A DNA stretch of 26,717 bases from Tepidimicrobium sp. (lineage in GTDB: Bacteria; Bacillota; Clostridia; Tissierellales; Tepidimicrobiaceae): positions 1-26,717 of the forward strand of contig DUNJ01000023.1 in NCBI GenBank assembly GCA_012839395.1. Direction: 5' to 3'. The translations under genes and the position numbers were made by a program. A model generated the notes under the pieces. The model was not told the DNA's origin, did not search any database, and saw only the letters and a program-made list of their open reading frames with translations. How positions within the stretch are numbered: position 1 is the first letter of the stretch; every line of letters starts with the position of its first letter. Below, in pieces: positions 1 to 7,602 of the stretch.

Positions 1-1218
1 AAGCGGGGATGTAAGTGTACCTGCGTCCTCAAGCGTTCTTGAAAGCACCCTTAGATCAAGATTTTTATCTTTATAGGCCTTTTTAAACATTCTTGCAGGA
101 AATATGATTGCAAGATATTGATCTGCCGTGGCCGCATTTAAAAATATTGATGATATCACTGTTGCTAGGATTAGGTCTCCTGTATTACGAACTAACTTTA
201 ATATCTTATTTACAATTGCTTCAGTAACTCCAGAAGCATCTAATACACCAGCCAAGGCCATCGCGCAATAGATTAATGATATGGTCCACATTACATAGTC
301 TAGCCCTCCACCAGTTATTAGTTCATCAATTATTTCGTGGCCAGTATCCAATTCTACACCATAATGCATTACCTCAACCACTTCGCTTAAAGATGAACCT
401 TGAAATATTAGTGCGAAAATTGCTGCAAAAATAGCACCACCTATCAGAGCAGGAATAGGCTTCATCTTTTTAGCAATCATGATGATTACGCTGACGGGGA
501 CTAAAAGTAAAATAGGACTAATAGTGAAAGTCTCTGTTAGGAGCTTATGTAATACCGTAATTTGTTCTAATTCGACATTGCTAGCATGTTTTAGGCCTAT
601 AAAAAAGTAGATTATAGTCGCAATTATCATGCTTGGAACCGTGGTAAATAACATATACTTAATATGTTCAAACACATCTACATCGCTAACCCCGGCTGCT
701 AAAACCGTAGTATCGGAGATGGGTGAGAGTTTATCACCGAAATAAGAACCAGATACTATGGCCCCAGCAATTATGGGAGCAGGTATACCAAAGCTTAGGC
801 CTATGCCCAATAATGCGATCCCTATGGTACCAGCTGTACCCCAGGAATCTCCAGTTGTTAATGAGGTGGCTGAAGCCAATAAAAAGGCTGTCGGTAGAAA
901 GAATTTTGGTGCTATAAGTTTTGAACCATAATAAATTATGGTTGGAACAACACCAGAATGAAGCCATGTTCCAAGCATAATCCCCATAGCTAATAGGAAT
1001 ACTATGGATGGTGTAATGCTGTTTATGGTTTTGATGATAGGCTCCTCTAATTCATCCCATTTCATTCCGTTTGACATTGCAAATATGACTGAAAAGATGA
1101 TTGTAATAATAATAGGTATTTGGGGATCTTGTTCCCAAATGATTACACCAACAAATATGGCGAATAATAGAAATCCAATAATTATTAATGATTTCCCAAA
1201 AGAAAGTTTTTTGTCCAT
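1..1218 (-). CDS. nhaC: NhaC-family Na+/H+ antiporter, 3' end cut off by the window edge
   Basis: A 406-residue open frame reads leftward from ATG at 1218-1216 and leaves the window in frame at base 1, so the protein is incomplete. Family members are about 460-480 residues, so roughly the last 60 are missing. The start is preceded by a strong AGGGGAGGA site at about 1224-1232. The translation is very hydrophobic, with many membrane segments. It contains GDSWGT (near residue 130), GSYFGDKLSPISDTT and, later, NAATADQYLAI, which are hallmarks of the Na_H_antiporter (NhaC) family. The family exchanges cytoplasmic Na+ for protons; some relatives (MleN) couple this to malate/lactate exchange, so the exact substrate is uncertain. 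It is transcribed away from the purine genes and is probably monocistronic at its 5' end. Confidence 0.88.
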   Translation of the reverse strand, partial: MDKKLSFGKSLIIIGFLLFAIFVGVIIWEQDPQIPIIITIIFSVIFAMSNGMKWDELEEPIIKTINSITPSIVFLLAMGIMLGTWLHSGVVPTIIYYGSKLIAPKFFLPTAFLLASATSLTTGDSWGTAGTIGIALLGIGLSFGIPAPIIAGAIVSGSYFGDKLSPISDTTVLAAGVSDVDVFEHIKYMLFTTVPSMIIATIIYFFIGLKHASNVELEQITVLHKLLTETFTISPILLLVPVSVIIMIAKKMKPIPALIGGAIFAAIFALIFQGSSLSEVVEVMHYGVELDTGHEIIDELITGGGLDYVMWTISLIYCAMALAGVLDASGVTEAIVNKILKLVRNTGDLILATVISSIFLNAATADQYLAIIFPARMFKKAYKDKNLDLRVLSRTLEDAGTLTSPL

Positions 1219-1251
1219 TATACATCCTCCCCTATTATATTTGATTATATT

Positions 1252-1264
1252 AAGATAGTATCTT
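1252..1264. repeat. 13-nt palindrome upstream of nhaC
   Basis: AAGATA-G-TATCTT is a perfect 6+1+6 palindrome lying 34 bases upstream of the nhaC start codon. The ten-base word AAGATAGTAT recurs at 1348-1357. The position fits a regulator site for nhaC, but short AT-rich palindromes also arise by chance. Confidence 0.35.
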
Positions 1265-1531
1265 GGTATAATTGGTAAAAGTAAATTAGATGCATTTAAT
1301 TTACATATATGAATTGTTTAAGAGCTAGTTGATGATTTAAATTATAAAAGATAGTATACATAAACGCAAGTAAATGCGATAAAATGGATAAACATTCATA
1401 AATCGAATATTTACAAAAGATTTCCCATTCTATTTTTGGATATGGATATAGAATATATCTCCGTATACCTCGATGGATATTACAGTTTACTGGCACGATG
1501 ATAAATTTTTATCTTGATTATCCTCTGCTTG

Positions 1532-1559
1532 TTGTTTTTTTGTCATTATAGGATATAAT
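1532..1559 (+). promoter_or_regulatory. Possible promoter of the purine permease gene
   Basis: A perfect TATAAT lies at 1554-1559, with TTGTTT 16 bases upstream at 1532-1537 (TTGTTG at 1529-1534 would give a 19-base spacer). The -35 match is poor (3 of 6). Predicted transcription would begin around 1566, leaving a leader of about 30 nt, too short for a riboswitch. Confidence 0.4.
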
Positions 1560-1596
1560 TAAACTATTATATTATTACATTTAGAGGAGGAGTTAT

Positions 1597-2901
1597 ATGG
1601 CAGATGGGTTTTTTGAAAAACGATTCAATTTAAAGGAAGAAGGTACGGATGTAAGGACTGAGATCATGGCAGGTATTACTACCTTCATGACTATGGCGTA
1701 TATATTGGCTGTCAATCCTAGCATCCTATCGGAGGCTGGAATGGATTGGGGTGGAGTATTTACCGCTACAGCATTATCTGCTGTAATAGCTACCCTTATA
1801 ATGGCCTTATATGCAAATCATCCTTTTGGATTGGCGCCAGGTATGGGGCTTAATGCCTTTTTTGCCTACTATGTTGTATTGCAACTGGGTAAGAGCTGGC
1901 AATTTGCATTGACGGCAGTATTCATTGAGGGTATTATATTTGTAATATTATCCCTATTAAAGGTTAGGGAATCCATATTCGATGCTATTCCCATGAATTT
2001 AAAGAAGGCGGTATCCGTAGGAATAGGGCTATTTATAGCTTTAATAGGTTTTATAAATGCGGGCATAGTAATAGCTGATGAGGGGACTATAATAAGTTTG
2101 GGAAATCTATCTAGCAAAGAACCACTACTGGCGCTGATAGGTCTTTTGATAATAGGGATATTATTGACCAAGAATGTAAAAGGTGCTCTATTATATGGGA
2201 TATTGATAACTACCGTAATTGGAATTCCAATGGGAATTACTGAAATCCCAACGAAGCTGTTCCAAGCACCGCCATCTATGAGTCAGGTAGCTTTTCAATT
2301 TGAGTGGGGCGAAATATTTACTTGGGAGATGCTCATAATAGTATTTACATTCCTATTTGTGGATATATTTGATACAGTGGGAACGTTGGTTGGAGTAGCT
2401 TCCAAGGCGGATATGCTAGATGAAGAGGGAAAGCTTCCACGAGTTAGCCAGGCATTGTTTGCAGATGCGGTGGGCACTATAGCAGGAGCCTGTTTGGGAA
2501 CCAGCACTGTGACTACCTATGTAGAATCGGCCTCAGGTGTAGCCGATGGAGGTAGGACCGGGCTTACCGCCTTATCTACCGCGGGAATGTTCTTTTTAGC
2601 ATTGTTTTTCTCTCCCGTATTTGGTATGGTGCCAGGATCGGCAACAGCACCGGCTCTTATAATAGTTGGATTGTTTATGATGAGTCCCATTAAAGACATC
2701 GATTTGGAGGATTATACCGAAGCGATACCAGCATTTTTAACCATAGTGATGATGCCCTTTGCCTATAGTATTGCAGAGGGGATAGTATTTGGAATGGTAT
2801 CATATGTATTATTAAAGTTTATATCTGGGAAGCGAAGAGATATATCCATAATAATGTACATACTGGCAATACTATTCGTATTGAAAAATATAATAACGTA
2901 G
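1597..2901 (+). CDS. pbuG: NCS2/AzgA-type guanine/hypoxanthine/adenine permease
   Basis: This 434-residue membrane protein has the usual length for the AzgA subfamily of nucleobase transporters. The N-terminus (FFEKRFNLKEEGTDVRTE followed by ITTFMTMAYIL and NPSILSEAGMD) and the GLAPGMGLNAFFAY motif near residue 80 are characteristic. A later segment, DIFDTVGTLVGVASK (about 250-265), and TSTVTTYVESASG (about 305) match the substrate-site helices of the family. It is expected to import purine bases with protons across the cytoplasmic membrane. The ATG has an excellent GAGGAGG site. The adenine deaminase 51 bases downstream suggests that adenine or hypoxanthine is the main cargo. PbuG and PbuO relatives cannot be told apart here, so the symbol is provisional. 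Confidence 0.9.
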   Translation: MADGFFEKRFNLKEEGTDVRTEIMAGITTFMTMAYILAVNPSILSEAGMDWGGVFTATALSAVIATLIMALYANHPFGLAPGMGLNAFFAYYVVLQLGKSWQFALTAVFIEGIIFVILSLLKVRESIFDAIPMNLKKAVSVGIGLFIALIGFINAGIVIADEGTIISLGNLSSKEPLLALIGLLIIGILLTKNVKGALLYGILITTVIGIPMGITEIPTKLFQAPPSMSQVAFQFEWGEIFTWEMLIIVFTFLFVDIFDTVGTLVGVASKADMLDEEGKLPRVSQALFADAVGTIAGACLGTSTVTTYVESASGVADGGRTGLTALSTAGMFFLALFFSPVFGMVPGSATAPALIIVGLFMMSPIKDIDLEDYTEAIPAFLTIVMMPFAYSIAEGIVFGMVSYVLLKFISGKRRDISIIMYILAILFVLKNIIT

Positions 2902-2905
2902 AAAG

Positions 2906-2931
2906 GCAGTGGGCTTGCCCATTGCTTTTTT
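2906..2931 (+). terminator. Intrinsic terminator or attenuator between permease and adenine deaminase
   Basis: GCAGTGGG (2906-2913) pairs with CCCATTGC (2918-2925), with one G-T wobble and a CTTG loop, followed at once by six T residues (2926-2931). It sits 5 bases after the permease stop. The next gene starts 22 bases later with no room for a separate promoter, so partial read-through is likely and this would tune the ratio of permease to deaminase. Confidence 0.75.
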
Positions 2932-2952
2932 GTAGGAAGGGGAGGTTAGATT

Positions 2953-4671
2953 ATGGACATTAAGGCTTTGAAAAGAAGGATTCATATTGCCAGGGGGGAT
3001 AGGAAGGCGGAATTGGTATTCAAGGATGCCAATATAGTAGATGTATTTACCAACAGGATAATTAGGGGAGATGTGGCAATATGTGATGGAAGGATAGTAG
3101 CCATTGGAAACTATTCCGGGAAGGAAGAGGTGGACTTAGATGGAAAATATCTATCACCTAGTTTTATAGATGGACATGTACATATAGAATCCTCTATGGT
3201 AATACCTTCCGAGTTTGCAAAGGCCATACTCCCTAGGGGAACTACCACGATAATTGCAGATCCCCATGAGATAGCAAATGTTAAGGGATTAGAGGGAATA
3301 AGATATATATTGGATGAAAGTAAGAACCTACCTTTAGATGTTTATATAATGCTCCCATCCTGTGTTCCAGCTACACCCTTCGAAAATTCAGGAGCAATTC
3401 TTAAAGCCGATGATTTGATGAAACTTATAGATGAGGATAGGGTTTTAGGATTAGGGGAAATGATGAATTATCCAGGGGTTATAGGTGGGGATGAGGAGGT
3501 TCTTAAAAAAATATTGATGGCTAGGGGAAAGACGGTAGATGGCCATGGTCCTATGATAAAGGGAAAGGAATTGAATGCTTATGTAATAGCGGGGATAGGG
3601 ACGGAGCACGAATGCTCCACTGTGGAGGAAATGATGGAAAGGCTAAGCCTTGGTATGTATGTTCATATAAGGGAAGGATCCGCAGCTAAAAATTTAAAGG
3701 ATTTAATAAAGGCCGTGGATAAGGATAATCTACGAAGGTGCATATTCTGTACCGATGATAAGCAGCCGAGGGATTTGATAAAGGATGGAAGCATAGATTA
3801 TAATATAAGGCTGGCGATAGAGGAGGGAATGGACCCCATCGATTGTATAAAGATGGGATCGTTGAATGCAGCGGAATGTTATGGACTGAAGGACAAAGGC
3901 GCGATAGCTCCCGGGTATATTGCAGATCTGGTGGTATTGGACGATTTAGAGAGCTTCAATGTGTTAAAGGTATACAAGAAAGGCAAATTGGTAGCCAAGG
4001 ATAAAAAGGCCTTATTTGAACCGGGGAATAGGGATAGCAGTAATATGATAGGTACTATAAACATAGGGGATATAGGGGTAGAGGATTTGGCAATCGATAT
4101 AGAAAATGGAAGAGCCAATGTAATAAGATTGAAACCCCATTCGCTAATCACCGAAAGGGTAGAAAGGGAAGTGAGGATTAAGGATGGTGGGTTTGAAGCT
4201 TGTCAAGATATATTGAAGGTGGCTGTAATAGAGAGGCATAGAAGAACCGGCAATATAGGACTGGCGTTAGTAGAAGGATTTGGCCTCGAAAATGGGGCTA
4301 TAGCTTCTACCATTGCTCATGATTCCCACAATATGATAGTTATAGGGGATAGGGATGAAGATATGATATTGGCTATTGAAGAGTTGAAGAGAGTAGGCGG
4401 AGGTATAACTATAGTGGAGGCTGGAGAGGTGTTGGAGACATTATCCTTAAAGGTCGGAGGGATTATGTCCGATGAACCTATTGAAGAGGTGGATAGAAGG
4501 CTATCGGATATGCTCAATATGGCTTATAAAAAACTGAAGGTAGTTGAAGATATAGATCCATTTATGACCTTATCCTTTATAGCCCTTCCGGTGATACCCG
4601 ATCTAAAGGTTACCGATTTAGGATTATTTGATGTAGGGAAATTTGAGTTTATAGATGTAGAGCTTAAGTGA
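2953..4671 (+). CDS. ade: Adenine deaminase (AdeC/YerA type)
   Basis: This 572-residue protein has the full length of bacterial adenine deaminases, which convert adenine to hypoxanthine and ammonia in the cytoplasm. It belongs to the amidohydrolase superfamily. The metal motif HVH is at residues 75-77 in FIDGHVHIESSM, and ADPHEIANV follows at about 102-110. Further likely metal or catalytic residues are GLGEMMNYPGVI (around E169), DGHGP (H198), GTEHE (H219) and FCTDDKQP (D268). The C-terminal third carries the family-specific DRREDM-like region (GDRDEDM) and the end of the domain. The ATG has a strong GGGGAGG site. It follows the purine permease and is followed 4 bases later by mocA, consistent with one purine-salvage operon. 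No truncation is apparent. Confidence 0.95.
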   Translation: MDIKALKRRIHIARGDRKAELVFKDANIVDVFTNRIIRGDVAICDGRIVAIGNYSGKEEVDLDGKYLSPSFIDGHVHIESSMVIPSEFAKAILPRGTTTIIADPHEIANVKGLEGIRYILDESKNLPLDVYIMLPSCVPATPFENSGAILKADDLMKLIDEDRVLGLGEMMNYPGVIGGDEEVLKKILMARGKTVDGHGPMIKGKELNAYVIAGIGTEHECSTVEEMMERLSLGMYVHIREGSAAKNLKDLIKAVDKDNLRRCIFCTDDKQPRDLIKDGSIDYNIRLAIEEGMDPIDCIKMGSLNAAECYGLKDKGAIAPGYIADLVVLDDLESFNVLKVYKKGKLVAKDKKALFEPGNRDSSNMIGTINIGDIGVEDLAIDIENGRANVIRLKPHSLITERVEREVRIKDGGFEACQDILKVAVIERHRRTGNIGLALVEGFGLENGAIASTIAHDSHNMIVIGDRDEDMILAIEELKRVGGGITIVEAGEVLETLSLKVGGIMSDEPIEEVDRRLSDMLNMAYKKLKVVEDIDPFMTLSFIALPVIPDLKVTDLGLFDVGKFEFIDVELK

Positions 4672-4675
4672 TAAT

Positions 4676-5245
4676 ATGATAACGGGAATAATCCTTGCTT
4701 CAGGTTTTTCCAAGAGGATGAAAAAAGACAAGCTGTTGATGGAAATACACGGTATAAAGATGGTAGAAAGGGTAATAAGGGCGTGTAAAGGATCTTTATT
4801 GGATGAAATTATACTCATATATAGAAAGGAAGAAGTAAAGAGTATAGGACAAAAATATGGCATTAAGCTCTTTTACAATCCCAATGCCCACCTAGGTCAA
4901 AGTGCTGGAGTAAGATTGGGGGTAAATAAGGCGGGAAAATCAGATGCCTATATGTTTATAATGGGAGATCAGCCTTTTATAAATAGCTATCTTATAAATA
5001 GATTGATCAACGAGTATAAGAAAAATAATTCCACAATAGCAGTTCCATATTATAACGGCAAAAAGGGAACCCCAACGATATTTTCATCTGCACATAGGGA
5101 AGAGTTGTTGGATGTTCACGGGGATGTAGGGGGTAGGGATATCATAGAAAAGTATTCCAATGAAATTATAAAGGTGCATATAGATGATGAAAAATTGGGA
5201 TTGGATATAGATACTTTTGAGGATTTTAGAAATATATTGAAATGA
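4676..5245 (+). CDS. mocA: MocA-like molybdenum cofactor cytidylyltransferase
   Basis: This 189-residue protein is a MobA/MocA-like nucleotidyltransferase. The nucleotide-binding N-terminus is GIILASGFSKRM at residues 4-15, with K19 following, then GQSAGVR at 74-80, MGDQP at 96-100 (the Asp that coordinates Mg), GTPTIFSS at 131-138, GDVGGRD at 149-155 and a terminal DIDTFEDF. Family members join CTP (MocA) or GTP (MobA) to molybdopterin to make the dinucleotide cofactor of molybdenum hydroxylases such as xanthine dehydrogenase. The CDS begins 4 bases after the adenine deaminase stop and has no clear ribosome binding site, suggesting translational coupling. In clostridia such genes often accompany selenium-dependent purine hydroxylases. 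Another nucleotidyl transferase role cannot be excluded by sequence alone. Confidence 0.85.
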   Translation: MITGIILASGFSKRMKKDKLLMEIHGIKMVERVIRACKGSLLDEIILIYRKEEVKSIGQKYGIKLFYNPNAHLGQSAGVRLGVNKAGKSDAYMFIMGDQPFINSYLINRLINEYKKNNSTIAVPYYNGKKGTPTIFSSAHREELLDVHGDVGGRDIIEKYSNEIIKVHIDDEKLGLDIDTFEDFRNILK

Positions 5246-5254
5246 TTATATTTA

Positions 5255-5294
5255 GGCTAGGTACCTTTTAGAGATGGTGGCTAGCTCTATTTTT
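5255..5294 (+). terminator. Probable intrinsic terminator after mocA
   Basis: GCTAGGTACC (5256-5265) can pair with GGTGGCTAGC (5276-5285) in a 10-bp stem with one G-G mismatch and one G-T wobble. T residues follow at 5290-5294. It would close the permease-deaminase-mocA transcript and separate it from the regulator and importer genes downstream. Confidence 0.6.
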
Positions 5295-5324
5295 ATGGAA
5301 TAGATCAATAGATTACCCCAGGGT

Positions 5325-5355
5325 TTGGAATATTTTAAATTCTATCTAATATAAT
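5325..5355 (+). promoter_or_regulatory. Possible promoter of the ModE-like regulator, with an overlapping inverted repeat
   Basis: TTGGAA (5325-5330) is followed by TAATAT at 5347-5352 (16-base spacer) and by a perfect TATAAT at 5350-5355 (19-base spacer). An inverted repeat, TTCTAT at 5340-5345 with ATAGAA at 5356-5361, straddles the -10 region and could be an autoregulatory operator. The spacing of the better -10 is not ideal. Confidence 0.4.
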
Positions 5356-5406
5356 ATAGAAAAAAATGGGATATTAAGGTAATGAAGATATTATGGAGAG
5401 TATCAC

Positions 5407-5742
5407 ATGAATATAAAGAGCAAGTTTTGGATTACGTTGGATGGGGAGAAGGTATTTGGAAAGGGACCTTGTACCCTACTAAAGATGGTGGAAAAGCTAG
5501 GAAGTTTAAACAAGGCTGCAAAAGAACTGAATATGTCCTATAGCAAGGCTTGGGGTATTATCAATAGAGCGGAAAGGCTTTTGGGATATTCTCTTTTGGA
5601 AACTAAAACAGGTGGAACAGGTGGGGGAGGCTCTTATTTGACCGATAAGGCGAAGATATTAATAAAGGACTATGACCTGTTTTCTAATGAGGCGAGGATA
5701 TCTTTAGAAGGAATTTTTAAGAAATATTTTAAAGGATTATAA
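5407..5742 (+). CDS. ModE-like molybdate-responsive regulator, DNA-binding domain only
   Basis: This 111-residue protein corresponds to the N-terminal winged helix-turn-helix domain of ModE (LysR-type HTH). LNKAAKELNMSYSKAWGIIN at about residues 34-53 is the recognition HTH, and ETKTGGTGGGGSYLT (about 67-81) is the diagnostic Gly-rich wing seen in ModE. E. coli ModE is about 260 residues and adds two molybdate-binding TOBE (Mop) domains; these are absent here, so direct molybdate sensing by this protein is doubtful. Single-domain ModE-like proteins are common in anaerobes. The start is ATG with a GGAGA site 8 bases upstream. It lies 49 bases ahead of an ABC importer and just after mocA, so regulation of the importer by molybdenum status is the natural inference. 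Confidence 0.85.
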   Translation: MNIKSKFWITLDGEKVFGKGPCTLLKMVEKLGSLNKAAKELNMSYSKAWGIINRAERLLGYSLLETKTGGTGGGGSYLTDKAKILIKDYDLFSNEARISLEGIFKKYFKGL

Positions 5743-5753
5743 TTTTTTTCATA

Positions 5754-5779
5754 GCGTTGTATTAATAAAAATATAATGA
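5754..5779. promoter_or_regulatory. Possible ModE-like operator upstream of the importer
   Basis: GCGTTGTATT (5754-5763), a 6-base spacer and AATATAATGA (5770-5779) form an imperfect inverted repeat: the right arm reversed reads TCATTATATT, matching the left at 7 of 10 positions. This loosely resembles the AT-rich CGTTATAT-type palindrome bound by E. coli ModE, quoted from memory. It includes a TATAAT at 5772-5777 and ends just before the ribosome binding site of the permease gene. Confidence 0.3.
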
Positions 5780-5791
5780 TAAGGAGTGTGG

Positions 5792-6811
5792 ATGAGGTTG
5801 AAGGGGAGAAACGCGGTGAATTCGTATCAATACATATCTATATTTTTGGCATTATTTATCGTAACCTTTTTTGTATCCTTTATAATTGGAAGATATCCTA
5901 TCGATATTATAAGCCTGCTAAGGATTTTTTTATCCAGGCTCTTTCCTATGTCTAAGACTTGGAATTGTACCATAGAAGCCATAATATTTCAGATTAGGCT
6001 TCCTAGGATATTAGGGGCAGCATTGGTAGGAGCTTCCCTTTCAATTTCTGGAGCGGTATATCAAGGAATGTTTAAAAACCCCCTAGTTTCCCCCGATATA
6101 TTGGGGGCTTCGGCTGGTGCCGCCTTTGGTGCATCTTTAGCTATATATCTATCCTTGAACACCATTGGAATACAATTATCCGCATTTATATTTGGGGTTG
6201 TAGGGGTGATGATGGTATATTTAATCAGCCTAAGAATTAATGAGGATCCGCTGATCTCCCTAGTAATTATAGGTATATTGGTAGGCTCCATATTTACTTC
6301 CTTTACCTCTTTAATAAAGTACTTGGCTGATACAAAGGATAAATTACCTTCTATAACCTTTTGGCTTATGGGAAGTTTATCTAGCATAAAGTTAAGGGAT
6401 ATAAAAGCTATATTCCTACCTATAGCTATGGGTATAGGCCCCTTATATGCTTTAAGGTGGAAGCTGAATATCCTCTCCTTAGGTGAAGATGAGGCAAAAA
6501 CCATGGGATTGGATACGGGGAAGATTAGAGCCATAGTTATAATATGCTCTACCTTGCTGACCGCTACTTCCGTTTCCATTAGTGGGGTGATAGGATGGAT
6601 AGGGCTGGTGATCCCCAATCTTAGTCGCATACTGGTAGGGCCGGATTATAGGATATTACTACCCGTATCTATTTTATTGGGTGGCTCATATCTACTATTG
6701 GTAGATAATATCGCCAGATCTATTATTACGGTGGAAATTCCCTTGGGGATATTGACCTCTTTAATAGGGGCACCTTTCTTTGTATTTCTGTTACTCAATA
6801 GGGGGAGTTGA
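5792..6811 (+). CDS. FecCD/BtuC-family ABC importer permease (molybdate/tungstate candidate)
   Basis: This 339-residue integral membrane protein has many hydrophobic segments, as expected for the 10-helix BtuC/FecCD fold. The family motif runs from PRILGAALVGASLSISGAVY to KNPLVSPDILGASAGAAFGA (about residues 72-113). Conserved C-terminal features are GWIGLVIPNLSRILVGPDYR and EIPLGILTSLIGAPFFVFLL. The family normally moves ferric siderophores, haem or cobalamin, but Haemophilus MolB shows it can move molybdate or tungstate, and the adjacent ModE-like gene favours that here. I chose ATG 5792 because AAGGAG (5781-5786) lies 5 bases upstream; a GTG at 5786 overlaps that site, and a GTG at 5816 with AGGGGAG before it is a shorter alternative. 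The ATPase gene follows after 4 bases. Confidence 0.9.
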   Translation: MRLKGRNAVNSYQYISIFLALFIVTFFVSFIIGRYPIDIISLLRIFLSRLFPMSKTWNCTIEAIIFQIRLPRILGAALVGASLSISGAVYQGMFKNPLVSPDILGASAGAAFGASLAIYLSLNTIGIQLSAFIFGVVGVMMVYLISLRINEDPLISLVIIGILVGSIFTSFTSLIKYLADTKDKLPSITFWLMGSLSSIKLRDIKAIFLPIAMGIGPLYALRWKLNILSLGEDEAKTMGLDTGKIRAIVIICSTLLTATSVSISGVIGWIGLVIPNLSRILVGPDYRILLPVSILLGGSYLLLVDNIARSIITVEIPLGILTSLIGAPFFVFLLLNRGS

Positions 6812-6815
6812 GCAC

Positions 6816-7502
6816 ATGTTGGAGGTTAAGGGTTTGACCTGCGGTTATGATAGAAAAATGGTATTGAAGGATGTAAACTTTACTGTCAATCCCGGAGATA
6901 TGGTCTATATACTAGGGGCTAATGGCTCCGGGAAATCTACACTGATAAAATCTATAGTGGGCTTATTAAGGCCTTATGATGGATCTATTTCTATAAACGG
7001 TAGGCCTATTGATGGATGGTCTTGGAGAGAAAGAGCCAAGGTAATAAGTTATATACCTCAAACCTTTAACGCTGCATTCCAATACAGGTGTAAGGATATA
7101 GTTTTAATGGGTAGGACCCCCTATCTAGATTTTATGTCCTCCCCTTCAAAGGAGGATAAGGAGATTGCAGAGCAGGCTATGAAGACCCTCGACATATTAC
7201 ACCTTAGGGATAGGATTTATTCTCAATTGAGTGGAGGGGAAAGGCAATTGGTGAAGATTGCCCAAGCTTTAGTTCAGGAATCAAAAATAATAGTAATGGA
7301 TGAGCCTACTAACAATTTGGATTTTGGTAATCGGATGATTATGTTAAAACACCTTAGAAAGTGTACAGATTTTGGGATTGCCATTATAATGGCTACCCAT
7401 TTTCTTGAACATGCATTCTTATATGCCACTAAGGCCTTATTGGTAAAGAGGGGAAAGGTAAGGGAGGTAGATAGGCCAGATTCTAGACCTAAGCGAAGAT
7501 GA
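6816..7502 (+). CDS. BtuD/FecE-type ABC importer ATPase, C-terminus truncated by an apparent frameshift
   Basis: The 228-residue product keeps a full ATPase core: Walker A GANGSGKST (residues 34-42), Q-loop Q82 in YIPQ, signature LSGGE (138-142), Walker B IIVMDEPT (D162, E163), D-loop NNLD and switch H195 in ATHF. It should power the permease encoded 4 bases upstream. The start is ATG 6816, with GGGGGAG 8 bases upstream; an earlier in-frame ATG at 6780 lies inside the permease gene and has no such site. The last residues (RPKRR) are unlike the family. Reading one base on from 7489 gives a normal family tail that ends at 7590, just before the next gene. Removing one C at 7488-7489 would restore a 257-residue protein, the usual length. 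It is either a sequencing or assembly error or a genuine mutation; the core should still bind ATP. Confidence 0.85.
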   Translation: MLEVKGLTCGYDRKMVLKDVNFTVNPGDMVYILGANGSGKSTLIKSIVGLLRPYDGSISINGRPIDGWSWRERAKVISYIPQTFNAAFQYRCKDIVLMGRTPYLDFMSSPSKEDKEIAEQAMKTLDILHLRDRIYSQLSGGERQLVKIAQALVQESKIIVMDEPTNNLDFGNRMIMLKHLRKCTDFGIAIIMATHFLEHAFLYATKALLVKRGKVREVDRPDSRPKRR

Positions 7503-7590
7503 CTTGCAAGCCTTATACGATGTAGAATTGAAGATGGTGGAGGTGGATTCTCAAAAGGGGAAACTAAAAATATGCTTACCTATGTTTTAA
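7489..7590 (+). other. Out-of-frame C-terminal tail of the importer ATPase
   Basis: In the frame beginning CTA at 7489, 33 codons run to TAA at 7588-7590. They encode LSEDDLQALYDVELKMVEV and then a short Lys-rich stretch. Family ATPases typically end with a segment of the form LTEENLKALYG followed by a beta-strand, so this is the displaced tail of the upstream gene. The next ribosome binding site begins directly at its stop codon, as expected if 7590 is the true gene end. Confidence 0.8.
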
Positions 7591-7602
7591 GGGGGAGATA
7601 GA

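Larger units (their letters stand above)
1219..1596. other. Divergent intergenic region between nhaC and the purine permease
   Basis: This 378-base AT-rich spacer holds the 5' regions of two divergent genes. Visible elements are the 13-nt palindrome at 1252-1264, a repeat of its AAGATAGTAT part at 1348-1357, a small CGCA/TGCG hairpin near 1365-1378, a GATAAA/TTTATC hairpin at 1500-1513, and a possible promoter for the permease at 1532-1559. I looked for a purine riboswitch, which often precedes such permeases, and did not find the conserved junction sequences. A 66-codon minus-strand frame (1496-1296) has no ribosome binding site and resembles no known protein. Confidence 0.6.

Noticed and set aside
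723..1258. Plus-strand frames of 64 and 84 codons opposite nhaC
   Set aside because: They lie opposite a clear NhaC-family coding sequence on the minus strand and resemble nothing known.
1296..1496. A 66-codon minus-strand frame in the nhaC/permease spacer
   Set aside because: No ribosome binding site, no recognisable domain, and composition typical of translated AT-rich spacer DNA.
1500..1596. Possible purine riboswitch before the permease
   Set aside because: The conserved junction words are absent, and the predicted leader after the TATAAT at 1554 is only about 30 nt.
5246..5406. Possible Moco riboswitch between mocA and the ModE-like gene
   Set aside because: The spacer is AT-rich and lacks the GC-rich multi-stem core of that class; a terminator and a promoter account for most of it.
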